From JAVBQL01 sp031549085 (GTDB lineage Bacteria; Spirochaetota; GWE2-31-10; MWDO01), in assembly GCA_031549085.1 (NCBI GenBank), contig JAVBQL010000018.1:117981-181980 (forward strand): a stretch of DNA of 64,000 bases, in the 5' to 3' direction. The number at the start of each line of letters is the position of its first letter. Position 1 is the stretch's first letter. Of the stretch, positions 7,517 through 15,770 are shown one piece after another. Made by a program: the position numbers and the translations under genes. The notes beneath the pieces are model-generated. The model made no database searches. It had not been told where the DNA came from and was given only the letters and a program-made list of their open reading frames with translations.

Positions 7517-8437
7517 ATGGCAAGCAATAGAGTTTTAGACAGAGCCAAGAATAATAAGTGGGATGAGTTTTATACTCTGCTACATGATATTCATAAGGAG
7601 CTTGTAAACTACAAAGATCTTTTCAAGGATAAGATTATCTATTGTAATTGTGATAATCCCAAGATTTCTAATTTTTGGAAGTATCTATGCAAGACATTTC
7701 ACTTTTATGGCTTAAAAGAACTGGTGTCTACTCACTTTAATGCAGATGGTAATTCCTATGTGTTAAGTTATAATGGGGGCGAGCAAGAAGATAAAGCAAG
7801 TTATAAATATCATAAATTGCAGGGTAGCGGAGATTTTGGAAGTCAGGAGTGTCTTGACTTATTAAAGCGTGCAGATATTGTTCTTACTAATCCACCTTTT
7901 AGTCTCTTTAGAGATTTTTTAGATATCCTATTTGAATATAATAAAAAGTTTCTAATTGTGGGGCATATGAACGCTATAACTTATAAAAAGCTTTTCAAAC
8001 GCTTTATGAATAATGAACTCTGGTTAGGTTATAACAATCTTAACTTTTTCAAGGTTCCAGATCACTACATTACAGATTTTCAAAAGAGAACTGATCAGGG
8101 GTATAAAATTAAGAATGGCCAAAAGTTTTTTGAGATGGGTAATATTGTATGGTACACAAATCTAGCTAGTAAAAAGAAAAATGAGAGACTACCACTTACT
8201 AGAGAGTACATTCCTTTTATGTATTCAAAGTTTGATAACTTTGATGCTATCAACTGTGATAAAATAAAAGATATACCACGAGATTACACAGGGCTTATGG
8301 CTGTACCAACGACTTTTTTGTTAAAGTATAATCCTAATCAGTTTGAAATTATAGGTATCTCTGGGTCAGAGCAGATAGGTAGTTTGTTTATTAAGGGTAA
8401 AGAAATTTTCACACGAGTTATAATTAAAAAGAGATAG
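7517..8437 (+). CDS. Adenine-specific DNA methyltransferase, M.EcoRI family
   Basis: A 306-residue protein whose N-terminal region (NNKWDEFYTLLHDIHKEL, then IIYCNCDNP) and catalytic NPPFSLFRDFL motif (near residue 122) match the EcoRI-type methyltransferase family, which methylates the second A of GAATTC. No restriction enzyme gene is visible next to it, so it is an orphan that could protect phage DNA. Target specificity in this phage is not known. It is intact, unlike the D12 methyltransferase upstream. Start ATG at 7517 follows GGAGTG. Confidence 0.85.
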   Translation: MASNRVLDRAKNNKWDEFYTLLHDIHKELVNYKDLFKDKIIYCNCDNPKISNFWKYLCKTFHFYGLKELVSTHFNADGNSYVLSYNGGEQEDKASYKYHKLQGSGDFGSQECLDLLKRADIVLTNPPFSLFRDFLDILFEYNKKFLIVGHMNAITYKKLFKRFMNNELWLGYNNLNFFKVPDHYITDFQKRTDQGYKIKNGQKFFEMGNIVWYTNLASKKKNERLPLTREYIPFMYSKFDNFDAINCDKIKDIPRDYTGLMAVPTTFLLKYNPNQFEIIGISGSEQIGSLFIKGKEIFTRVIIKKR

Positions 8438-8538
8438 CTTATGTGATGTAATATTGTCTATATTAGATGAGCCTTTTATCTAGTTGACAAAACAATTATA
8501 ACAAGCAACAATGAAATGCTATATTTAAGGAGGCTAGT

Positions 8539-8997
8539 ATGATAGTGTTTAATAACATAGATGACCAACTTTACGAAGCTAATAACGATAGAGAGCTTAT
8601 TGAGAAGTTTATGACATCGGAGAAACTCAATCCTATAAAGGAGACAAGCCCAAGACAATTTGTTATCTGGTTTTTCAGTAACCTTATAAAAACTCCCTTA
8701 CCCGTTTCTGGCGATGTCTACACACCATCTGTTAGGGTTATGCTAAAATCTAACTGCCTTTTTTTATGTGATTGTATCTATACAGACAAGTCGGTTTTAG
8801 AAGATGAAAAGGTGAGGGAGCTTTTAGATATACTCTGTTTAGATAATCAAGAGTCCAAAGTAGATAAGGGAGTTCATAGACTTATCTTTACTGAGGGGGG
8901 CAAATCGGAGTTTCTACGGCTTCTAAAAAACAGCTATTATACCCAAGTATTTACAGAGCATAATAAAACATTAACCTATTTAAAGAAAGTGGCATAA
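8539..8997 (+). CDS. Hypothetical phage protein, 152 aa
   Basis: Starts 7 bases after AAGGAGG. The protein is soluble, with a Cys pair in SNCLFLCDC and no recognised family. It is separated from the methyltransferase by about 100 bases, in which a TTGACA at about 8483 may mark a promoter with no good -10. It is followed by another copy of the phage promoter-like motif. Confidence 0.6.
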   Translation: MIVFNNIDDQLYEANNDRELIEKFMTSEKLNPIKETSPRQFVIWFFSNLIKTPLPVSGDVYTPSVRVMLKSNCLFLCDCIYTDKSVLEDEKVRELLDILCLDNQESKVDKGVHRLIFTEGGKSEFLRLLKNSYYTQVFTEHNKTLTYLKKVA

Positions 8998-9000
8998 CAT

Positions 9001-9017
9001 TAAATTTTTGTGTCTAA
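9001..9017 (+). promoter_or_regulatory. Phage promoter-like motif: TAAATT-N5-GTCTAA
   Basis: A weaker member of the motif family, 35 bases before the HAD gene at 9052. Confidence 0.35.
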
Positions 9018-9051
9018 TTTATAGAGAAATAAAATAAGGAGAGTTTACACT

Positions 9052-9501
9052 ATGTCAAGATATAGTGATTCAGAGCCTACTATTGCAATGGATTTTGATA
9101 ATACTATTACCACCTCTTTTGAGCTTGGTAGTAAGATAGTGTTTGATAATAAGGCAGTAATGTTTGTCAGACTACTTCATAAGTATAATGTTAAGTTTAT
9201 TCTCTGGACATGTAGAGAGGATAAGTGGCTTGAGGAGGCTTTGACAGAACTTAAAAAACTAGATTTGTTAAAGTGTTTTATTGCCATCAATGATAACACG
9301 GAAGAGCAAAAAAACTGGAAGCTGGGTAATTCACGAAAAATCTATGCAGACTATCTTATTGATGATTTATCGATAGATTTCACACGGGACTGGCTAAAGT
9401 ATTTAAGGGTTATCTTAAGTGATAACTATTTTAAGGGTGATAACAGACCAGTTGAGAGTCCTTCTCTTATAGAAGAGGAGTATTTAAGATTAATAGCTTA
9501 A
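9052..9501 (+). CDS. HAD-superfamily phosphatase-like protein
   Basis: Carries the HAD signature: AMDFDNTI, the nucleophile DxDxT motif, near residue 14; LWTCRED (motif II region) near 52; and YLIDDLS (motif IV) near 102. At 149 residues it lacks a large cap, as in phage-encoded deoxynucleotidase or polynucleotide phosphatase relatives. It probably removes phosphate from a nucleotide or DNA end, but the substrate cannot be told. Strong AAGGAGAG ribosome site. Confidence 0.8.
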   Translation: MSRYSDSEPTIAMDFDNTITTSFELGSKIVFDNKAVMFVRLLHKYNVKFILWTCREDKWLEEALTELKKLDLLKCFIAINDNTEEQKNWKLGNSRKIYADYLIDDLSIDFTRDWLKYLRVILSDNYFKGDNRPVESPSLIEEEYLRLIA

Positions 9502-9517
9502 TCTAGGAGGTATTGCT

Positions 9518-9682
9518 ATGAGTATGGATTTGGAGAATCAATCCAATAGTGATAACCAAACTCTTAAGGAGTCATTGGTTAAAGATGGCAAGAAACCCAT
9601 CACAGGAAATTTTAGACATAACTACAAAAAAGATAGCAAAGAGTCTAAAAAGAAAAAAGATGCTGGTGATAAGAGTGAGTGA
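9518..9682 (+). CDS. Small highly charged phage protein, 54 aa
   Basis: Starts after TAGGAGG, 17 bases after the HAD gene. The C-terminal half is very lysine-rich (SKESKKKKDAGDKSE) and probably disordered. Its 3' end overlaps the start of the next gene. No family is recognised. Confidence 0.55.
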   Translation: MSMDLENQSNSDNQTLKESLVKDGKKPITGNFRHNYKKDSKESKKKKDAGDKSE

Positions 9683-10178
9683 AATTAGATGCTGTAAGAA
9701 GTGTACCAGTGGTGAATATAATGATACTGTACTTTGCATTTACTGTTTAGAGGGTTGCAAATATAAAGTAGGCTGTGTAGAAAATGATAACTCACTTTAT
9801 ACAAAATGCACCTATAGACTAGCAAAAGTTCAAGAGGGTAATGTAGTTGATGTACAACTTTTAAAAGGCACTGGTATTAAATATGATAAAGATAAACCCC
9901 GCTGGGACTTACTTCCATATGAGCAGTTGGGCAAGGTTGTAGAAGTCTATACTAAAGGAGCTATAAAATATGAAGATTATAATTGGCAGAAACTAGCTAA
10001 CCCAGAGGAACGCTGGTTTTCTGCTATTATGAGACATTTAACTGCTTGGAAGCAAGGTAATAAAAATAATGATGAGGATTGGGGACTACCCCATTTAGCT
10101 CACGCTATTTTTGGTTGTCTTGCTTTAATGTGGGTTGATGACCAACCAAAACAGGAAAAAGAGGAAGATAGTAAATGA
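9660..10178 (+). CDS. dATP/dGTP diphosphohydrolase-like protein (DUF5664 type)
   Basis: The C-terminal 110 residues (GIKYDKDKPRWDLLPYEQL, GAIKYEDYNWQK, RHLTAWKQG, WGLPHLAHAIFGCLALM) match the phage family annotated as dATP/dGTP diphosphohydrolase N-terminal, a relative of MazG all-alpha enzymes. The N-terminal part has six Cys in CxxC-like spacing and may bind zinc. The frame is open further upstream to 9549, but that would overlap the small gene at 9518 fully. ATG 9660 or GTG 9675 is more likely, and neither has a strong ribosome site. Proposed role: adjusting the purine dNTP pool during phage replication. Confidence 0.7.
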   Translation: MLVIRVSEIRCCKKCTSGEYNDTVLCIYCLEGCKYKVGCVENDNSLYTKCTYRLAKVQEGNVVDVQLLKGTGIKYDKDKPRWDLLPYEQLGKVVEVYTKGAIKYEDYNWQKLANPEERWFSAIMRHLTAWKQGNKNNDEDWGLPHLAHAIFGCLALMWVDDQPKQEKEEDSK

Positions 10179-11152
10179 GTCAAGATTATACTTGTAAGAT
10201 GTGTGGAGATTCTTTTAAGGGGCATACAAATTTAGATAAGCAACTTTGTCTAAAGTGCCTAGCTAATTCTGTACACTCAAAAAATGTGAATAAAAAAGAG
10301 GCTAATAAGCACATCACTTCAAGTGAAAATATTCAGAGCGGCTTTTTTAAATCAGAGGCTCTTGGAGACTTTAAACTCGATAAAAAGGTTGATGGTTTTG
10401 TTTTAACCTATGGGGGATTTACTAGAAACTTTGAGACTTTTGAAGAGGCAAAAGATTTTCTCTTAAAGAAGTTAGATATAGATTACAATTCTATTGTGGC
10501 TTTTTGGAATAGTGTCAGTGAAGATTCTTTTGAATCTGTGCCTGCTCCTGTAGAGTTCACAAAGCCCTTGGATACTTCAGATGGTTTAGATACTGCGGAG
10601 AACTTTGGAAGTAATGGTGTAGAACCACTAGTGTTGGGGTCAAATAAGGAGTTGTACGATTTCGATAGAGAGCAGGCTCTTATTATATCTGAAAAGTTAC
10701 TAAATAATGAGTTTATCTCTTCAATGGCAAAGTTTAAGCCAGAAGAGATAAAGTTTGGGGCTATCAATCCTATTTATGTAGGTAAATGGGAGAAGGTAGG
10801 AGAGGTTTTCGTTCCAGAGGAGTTGAGAGTTTTAACTCGTTTCAAGGATAAGATTCAATGGTTTTGTATTGATAAGAATGAGATGTCAGGGTCAATTAGC
10901 AACCTCTTTATCTTTAAAATTTTGTCTGAAGATTATGGTACTGTAACTATTCACTGGACAGACAAGCAAGATGTTTTAAGTTTTACTTTAAGTTGTTGGA
11001 GAGTTTTTGAGTGTAGAAACTTAAGTGGTATGACTTTAAAAGAGTTTCTACAAATGTATGATGATTATGATTTAATGAAAGATTTTATTTATAAGAATAT
11101 AAAGTTGACAGAGGCAGAAAAGGCTCTTATAGAAAAGAATGGTTTAGCTTAA
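10175..11152 (+). CDS. Hypothetical phage protein with N-terminal zinc ribbon, 325 aa
   Basis: The start overlaps the previous stop as ATGA, so translation is coupled. Residues 5-30 form a CxxC-N-CxxC zinc ribbon (YTCKMCGDSF, LCLKCLANS). A linker and two further regions follow, the last ending in FLQMYDDYDLMKDF. No family is recognised. The zinc ribbon suggests DNA or RNA binding. It is followed closely by promoter P2. Confidence 0.65.
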   Translation: MSQDYTCKMCGDSFKGHTNLDKQLCLKCLANSVHSKNVNKKEANKHITSSENIQSGFFKSEALGDFKLDKKVDGFVLTYGGFTRNFETFEEAKDFLLKKLDIDYNSIVAFWNSVSEDSFESVPAPVEFTKPLDTSDGLDTAENFGSNGVEPLVLGSNKELYDFDREQALIISEKLLNNEFISSMAKFKPEEIKFGAINPIYVGKWEKVGEVFVPEELRVLTRFKDKIQWFCIDKNEMSGSISNLFIFKILSEDYGTVTIHWTDKQDVLSFTLSCWRVFECRNLSGMTLKEFLQMYDDYDLMKDFIYKNIKLTEAEKALIEKNGLA

Positions 11153-11164
11153 AATGTGGGATTG

Positions 11165-11260
11165 CTAGTTATGTTTTCAATTCGTAAACAGGCCGCAAAC
11201 AAATCGTAAACAAATTGAAAATTTATCTTGACAGAAAACCAAATGCAAGTTAAAGTCTTT
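11165..11260 (+). promoter_or_regulatory. Phage promoter P2, near-duplicate of P1
   Basis: TTGACA (11228-11233) and TAAAGT (11251-11256) are 17 bases apart, with the same upstream array of 11-bp phased units (TTCGTAAACAG, GCCGCAAACAA, ATCGTAAACAA, ATTGAAAATTT). The block is almost identical to 2830-2940, including the preceding GTGGGATTGCTAGTTATG. Confidence 0.7.
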
Positions 11261-11287
11261 ATATCTTGGATAATTTAAGGAAAATAA

Positions 11288-11464
11288 ATGTTAACAAAAG
11301 AACAAATACAAAAAGCAGAAAAACTAGAAACTAAAGGATGGGCAAACTGTACAATCCACAAAATAACATCAGAAGAATTAGAAGCAGACGGGATAGTCTA
11401 CAAAACAAAAGACTGGTATCAAGGAGCAAGAGAAAAACACTTTTGGAAAGAAATAGGATTATAA
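11288..11464 (+). CDS. Small phage protein, 58 aa
   Basis: First frame after promoter P2. It is basic and helical (LTKEQIQKAEKLETKGW) with a single Cys and a Trp-rich end. The ribosome site (TTAAGGAAAAT) is acceptable. No family is recognised. The region after its stop and before the terminator is similar to the 3' end of the gene at 3447, which suggests that a duplicated promoter-terminator cassette received different contents. Confidence 0.5.
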   Translation: MLTKEQIQKAEKLETKGWANCTIHKITSEELEADGIVYKTKDWYQGAREKHFWKEIGL

Positions 11465-11517
11465 AAATGACATTATTTAGTAGAGTTATGGGATTACTAG
11501 TAATTAGATTTAAACTA

Positions 11518-11545
11518 AACCACTCTTTTTGAGTGGTTTTTTATT
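11518..11545 (+). terminator. Intrinsic terminator, second copy
   Basis: CCACTC and GAGTGG arms with a five-base T loop and six T. It is nearly identical to 3584-3610. Confidence 0.85.
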
Positions 11546-11550
11546 ATAAA

Positions 11551-11580
11551 ACAGACAGACTTTTAAAAGTAAGTGTCTTA
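11551..11580 (+). promoter_or_regulatory. Phage promoter-like motif: TAAAAG-N5-GTCTTA
   Basis: TAAAAG (11564-11569), five bases, GTCTTA (11575-11580), with AGACAGACTTT upstream; 35 bases before the gene at 11615. Confidence 0.45.
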
Positions 11581-11614
11581 TCAAGTATAACATTTATTTT
11601 TGGGAGTTATGTTT

Positions 11615-12760
11615 ATGATAGAGATAAATACAGAAAAGAGCTTTTTAGAGTTAAGGGATGAGATACTTTCTTTAAATCAATTTAAGGTTAATGTAGATTT
11701 AGGGGCATTAAGGGTTAGGCTTGCTGATATTCAAATCCGAATGACGGAGATTGAAAAATATTTTCCAGTGGACTTTAATTTGAACTCTAGCAAACAAAAA
11801 GTAGCTTTATTAAACACCTTAAATCTGGGTAAGACTTTTGTCAGTAGTTCAAGAGAGGCAATCGAAGAATTCATAGGTAATCCCACTATAGATTTATTTT
11901 TGGAATTCTCTTCTTTAGAAAAAGAGAGACAATTTATCATAGGGGCAAAGGGAAAGGCATCTGGCTTTGTAGATGAAATTGATAGAAATCTTTTTTTTAC
12001 AGATTTTGGTTTTTTCAGGGATAACATCAGCTTTGAAGGTAGTTCCTCAAGATGTAGCTTTAAGAGATTTGATAGAATGCCAAAGCTGGTTAGAAAATAT
12101 ATACTTCCTTTAAATTCTTTTTCTAAATTCTATTTTTTAGACTTCTCAAAAGCAGAGTTAGCTATGCTTGCATATTTGTCAGGTGATACTGCCTTACTTT
12201 CAGATGTAATGGAAAGAGATTTATGGCAAATATGGGCGGATTTCTTAAGGGGTACAGAAGCTGATGGAGGCGTTGATCTCCCTGAAGATGACTTAAAGAA
12301 GTACATCAAGTGTTCTATTTTTAAAATGTGTCACACGTTATCAGACGAGTCAGTGCATGAGAAACTTCCAAAGCGTTTTTTCTATCACTTCTTTACTAGG
12401 TATTCTGTTCTACAGGATTTTTTAATAGAGCAAAAAAATGATGGCATTAAGTTTAAATCTCTTAATACTCTTTATGATCAAAAAATTGATATAGATGAAA
12501 GCACAGAAGCCAGCCTGTTGCATAGTTGTTTAGTCACTCCCATTCAATCTGCTCTAGCAGGTTATATAATGGATTTTGTAACTAGAATTTCAAACAAGTG
12601 TTATATTGCTAATTTTTCTTCCACTTCTATTTTGGTAAGCGACATCTCTTTTATGGATTTAGCTCTGTTGGTAGATGAAACAATGAAAGAGATAGGTCTT
12701 AAGTTTAACTATAAAATCACTGAGGGCAGTAACTATTACACTGCTCAATATGGGGACTAA
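11615..12760 (+). CDS. Catalytically degenerate family A DNA polymerase-like protein
   Basis: The 381-residue product aligns with the C-terminal half of DNA polymerase I but has lost key residues. Motif A is kept in outline (FLDFSKAELAMLAYLSGD, compare DYSQIELR). The O helix reads KKYIKCSIFKMCHT, keeping the Lys and Phe positions but with Arg to Lys and Tyr to His. The QGSA region is TPIQSALAG. Motif C, VHDEV in the polymerase at the left edge, is FSSTSI, so the catalytic Asp and Glu are gone. There is no exonuclease domain. It cannot polymerise by the usual mechanism; a structural, DNA-binding or regulatory role is inferred. ATG 11615 follows GGGAG by 8 bases. Confidence 0.7.
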   Translation: MIEINTEKSFLELRDEILSLNQFKVNVDLGALRVRLADIQIRMTEIEKYFPVDFNLNSSKQKVALLNTLNLGKTFVSSSREAIEEFIGNPTIDLFLEFSSLEKERQFIIGAKGKASGFVDEIDRNLFFTDFGFFRDNISFEGSSSRCSFKRFDRMPKLVRKYILPLNSFSKFYFLDFSKAELAMLAYLSGDTALLSDVMERDLWQIWADFLRGTEADGGVDLPEDDLKKYIKCSIFKMCHTLSDESVHEKLPKRFFYHFFTRYSVLQDFLIEQKNDGIKFKSLNTLYDQKIDIDESTEASLLHSCLVTPIQSALAGYIMDFVTRISNKCYIANFSSTSILVSDISFMDLALLVDETMKEIGLKFNYKITEGSNYYTAQYGD

Positions 12761-12781
12761 ATCATTTAGAGAGGCTTGTTT

Positions 12782-14563
12782 ATGGATTTTATGAATTTCT
12801 TCTATAAGTTTAAAGAGAAGCTAAATTGGAAAGATTATGATAAGGCAGATGTAGGAGAGGACAATCCAGTCTTACCTGGTGATGAGGAAGTTAATTATGA
12901 TAGAGAAAACTTACGGATTATAAAATTTACACTTAACTTTATAGAGGGAGAAGACTACACTATTCAAAAGAATGAAGCTCTATTAAATGAAGTTGCTAAA
13001 AATATGAGAGCCTATGTCTACGAGGGGGAACCTCTATTTGATTGGTCTAACTCTAGTATGGCTCAAAAGAAGTATTGGTTATTCAGTAATGGTTTTGTGG
13101 GTACAGAAGTTTTCAGAATTAAACACTATGAGGATAGAGAAGTCCCAGATACAAACTTCCCACCAGAGATGCCAAAAACTAAAATTGAGAAAGGTTTACT
13201 TACAATGGCAATAGACTCTCTTATTAATGGAGGCAATCTCATAGAGTTGGAGAGATTGGTTGTTTTTGGTAATGAAAAATGTAATTCTACAAAGTGTGAT
13301 AATCCATCGGGGGCAAATAATAAGCTTGTTGTTAGGATTTTTGAACAGAGTGAGAGCTATAATGCAGAGATTCAAGGAGGTTTTGATCTGTATACTACAG
13401 AGTCATACCCCTTTTTAGTTTATAATCCCAATTCTGATCAACGCATTCGTGTGGAGTCTTATTTAGTCGAACCTGCAATTGCAAAGGTGTATGGGCTGTA
13501 TTATGAGCCCGATGGTCAGTTTGAAAAGATGCTTTTAACTTTCTATAATAATGGTATACTGGCCAAGGGCTATGCATTTGTTGTAAAAAATATATGGAAA
13601 CTCACAACTCCATTTAAGAGATTTAAGTTCACTTCCAACATACCAACTATTTATAACTGGAGTTCATCTCTGGCTAGGGCTGTAATGAATGGCAGTCAGC
13701 CTGTTGAACCTAATCCAAATAAGCCAACACTTCCAGAGGCTTTAAAAGGAACTTGTATAACAGATACTACTACTATTACCATTACAGATGAAGAGGTGAA
13801 AATAGTAGATAGGTCTAATCCAAATAATTCAAAAACACTAGAAATACTAGCTATCAGTGGGACTGATGATTCTGGTATTTTAACCACTATAGATCCCAAT
13901 AATATTTCTGTAGAAGTTCCAATTGAGTATAATATTATAGAAGACAAAGTCTCACTCTCTTTAGAAAATAGTTGCTTTAATGCTACACCTACTCACACAG
14001 CGGTAGAGTCAAATCTTAAAAATGTATGGTCAGATGATGCTTGTATAATTACCATCACAGATAACCAACTTTCTATAATGAATAGGAATGATGGGTATGT
14101 AATTGACTATTATTTTGTTTTCATTTCAAAGGGTCTTCTTGTCGCTGAAAATCCTAATAGACCTTTAAGTACAACTAATATATATTATAAGTTAATCTTA
14201 AATTGGAATGATAATTATGATCTCTATCTAACTATTAATGGGGTTGATTTTTCTTTTATCGAAAAGGAACCACCACCTATAGTCGCTCCCCTGCCACCAC
14301 CAACGCCTCAAAAATTTGAAATTACACAAGTAATGGATAAACGGGTACAACTCCAATGGAATGCTGTAGGCGGGGCTGATTTCTATATTATAGCTTATAA
14401 AATGGGGACATCTGGTAATTGGATTGAGTATAAGGTAGTAGAAAACTATTTTGAGTTGTTTGAAATAACTCTTCATGATGTGTATAGTTTTAGGGTCAAA
14501 GCGGTTAGTAGCACTGGAGAATCTGGCTGGTCAGAGATAATTACCTATGTTCATAATCTATAA
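12782..14563 (+). CDS. Large phage appendage-like protein with C-terminal fibronectin type III domain
   Basis: 593 residues. The first 300 are of unknown fold. Residues about 310-490 contain two related beta-rich segments (GTCITDTTTITITDEEVKIVD and WSDDACIITITDNQLSIMN) resembling the lipocalin-like modules of host lipoproteins. A proline-rich linker (EPPPIVAPLPPPTPQ) leads to a fibronectin type III domain at the end (VQLQWNAVGGADFYIIAYK, YSFRVKAVSSTGESGWSE). No signal peptide is seen. This layout fits a tail or host-attachment protein; that is inference. It starts 21 bases after the degenerate polymerase gene, so the two are probably co-transcribed. Confidence 0.6.
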   Translation: MDFMNFFYKFKEKLNWKDYDKADVGEDNPVLPGDEEVNYDRENLRIIKFTLNFIEGEDYTIQKNEALLNEVAKNMRAYVYEGEPLFDWSNSSMAQKKYWLFSNGFVGTEVFRIKHYEDREVPDTNFPPEMPKTKIEKGLLTMAIDSLINGGNLIELERLVVFGNEKCNSTKCDNPSGANNKLVVRIFEQSESYNAEIQGGFDLYTTESYPFLVYNPNSDQRIRVESYLVEPAIAKVYGLYYEPDGQFEKMLLTFYNNGILAKGYAFVVKNIWKLTTPFKRFKFTSNIPTIYNWSSSLARAVMNGSQPVEPNPNKPTLPEALKGTCITDTTTITITDEEVKIVDRSNPNNSKTLEILAISGTDDSGILTTIDPNNISVEVPIEYNIIEDKVSLSLENSCFNATPTHTAVESNLKNVWSDDACIITITDNQLSIMNRNDGYVIDYYFVFISKGLLVAENPNRPLSTTNIYYKLILNWNDNYDLYLTINGVDFSFIEKEPPPIVAPLPPPTPQKFEITQVMDKRVQLQWNAVGGADFYIIAYKMGTSGNWIEYKVVENYFELFEITLHDVYSFRVKAVSSTGESGWSEIITYVHNL

Positions 14564-14564
14564 A

Positions 14565-14640
14565 CAAAATAAAAACTAAATAAAAACAAATTGAAAACTT
14601 TTCTTGACATAAAACAAAATGTAGGTTAAAATTTTGTATA
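14565..14640 (+). promoter_or_regulatory. Phage promoter P3
   Basis: TTGACA (14604-14609), 17 bases, TAAAAT (14627-14632). Upstream are A-rich units similar to those of P1 and P2, with AAATTGAAAAC directly before the -35. It would drive the leader and integrase. Confidence 0.7.
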
Positions 14641-14923
14641 TTATATATATTATAATATAATTTAACGACTTTAATTAAACAGTAAGCTAGTTTTATATTT
14701 ATTATGTTTAAGTGTTTTTAAACATAATGTTGATCTTACAAGAAATAAAAAGTAAGCTTTAAAGAGACTTATCTTATAATGAAGCTGTCTGTATAGACAG
14801 GTATGCTTGACCAATATATTAGCACTAATCGGTCAAGTAAGGTTGCAAAGAAGTTATTTTAGTGGGGGTATTTTTTCTAAATAAGAACTTGGGAGGGCTA
14901 ACATAAACAAAAGGAGTTAAGAA
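14640..14923 (+). promoter_or_regulatory. Integrase leader with three inverted repeats
   Basis: The 284-base leader between P3 and the integrase holds three perfect inverted repeats: ATTATGTTTA and its complement (14701-14710, 14719-14728), CTGTCT/AGACAG with a four-base loop (14785-14800), and CTTGACC/GGTCAAG (14806-14812, 14831-14837). They could be operators, recombinase-arm or excision sites, or an RNA structure. No protein frame with a ribosome site is seen. Confidence 0.5.
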
Positions 14924-15748
14924 ATGTTAGACTTAAATGAGTTTAAAAAGAGCATGAAAAAACAAGAGTTATCAGAGAATACTATGAAGCAATATTTAGA
15001 CACTATTTCACAGTATCTAAAAAAGCACAAAGAAATTACAGAGGATAACTTGTTGGCCTATAAGGGCTATTTAGTGGAAAATTATAAACCAAAAACTATT
15101 AACGCAAAAATATCTGGTATAAATAAATATTTAAAATTATCAGAGCAATATAAACTACAACTAACAAAAATAAAATTACAAGAGCAGTATTTTATAGAAA
15201 ATGTTATCAGTGATGCAGAGTATCAATTTCTAAAGACTTCTTTAAAAAAAGATAAAAATATGAAATGGTATTTTCTAACTTGGTTTCTGGGGGCTACCGG
15301 TGCTAGAATAAGTGAAGCTCTATATGTTAAAGCAGAAGATGTAACGAAGGGTTGTTATGAGGCTATAGGTAAGGGAGGAAAGCGAAGACCTATTTTTATT
15401 CCTAAAAACTTAAGAGAGAAGCTAAGTGAGTGGTTGGAAGAAACTAATAAAGCATCTGGATATGTTTTCATAGCTACATCAAATAATACAAAGATTTCTA
15501 ATAAAATACTTGCTAGATCGTCAGTAAATAGTCAGTTTAGACTTTTTGCTAAAAAATATGGTATAAATCCAAAAGTGTGTCATCCACATTCCTTTAGGCA
15601 TCTTTATGCCTTAAATTTTTTGGACAAATATCCAGACATTAGCTTACTAGCTAATATATTAGGCCATAATGATATAAGAACCACACAGATTTATCTTAAG
15701 CGATCCTTTAAAGAAGTACAAGAACTTTTAGATACTATTATTGTTTAG
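14924..15748 (+). CDS. int: Tyrosine recombinase (phage integrase)
   Basis: 274 residues with a SAM-like N-terminal core-binding domain (1-90) and a catalytic domain. All catalytic residues are visible: Arg in TGARISEAL, Lys in GKGGKRRP, HSFRH (His and Arg), LGHND (His) and the nucleophile Tyr in TTQIYLKR. It is short and lacks a large arm-binding domain, closer in size to XerC/D-like integrases. It has a strong AAGGAG ribosome site. Its position at the right end, reading outward, marks the element boundary near 15,750-15,840. Role: integration and excision of this element. Confidence 0.95.
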   Translation: MLDLNEFKKSMKKQELSENTMKQYLDTISQYLKKHKEITEDNLLAYKGYLVENYKPKTINAKISGINKYLKLSEQYKLQLTKIKLQEQYFIENVISDAEYQFLKTSLKKDKNMKWYFLTWFLGATGARISEALYVKAEDVTKGCYEAIGKGGKRRPIFIPKNLREKLSEWLEETNKASGYVFIATSNNTKISNKILARSSVNSQFRLFAKKYGINPKVCHPHSFRHLYALNFLDKYPDISLLANILGHNDIRTTQIYLKRSFKEVQELLDTIIV

Positions 15749-15770
15749 TATGGAAATAATTTTAAATGAA

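Noticed and set aside
8438..8538. A promoter from TTGACA at about 8483
   Set aside because: No acceptable -10 lies at 16-18 bases, so it was not listed as a feature.
9549..9659. Longer N-terminus for the dATP/dGTP diphosphohydrolase-like protein
   Set aside because: It would overlap the well-supported small gene at 9518 for its full length and has no ribosome site.
11467..11532. A 21-residue frame after the gene at 11288
   Set aside because: It reads through the terminator stem and looks like the leftover end of the duplicated cassette.
14228..14476. Minus-strand frames inside the large phage protein
   Set aside because: They are shadows of the plus-strand gene, with no ribosome site or protein-like composition.
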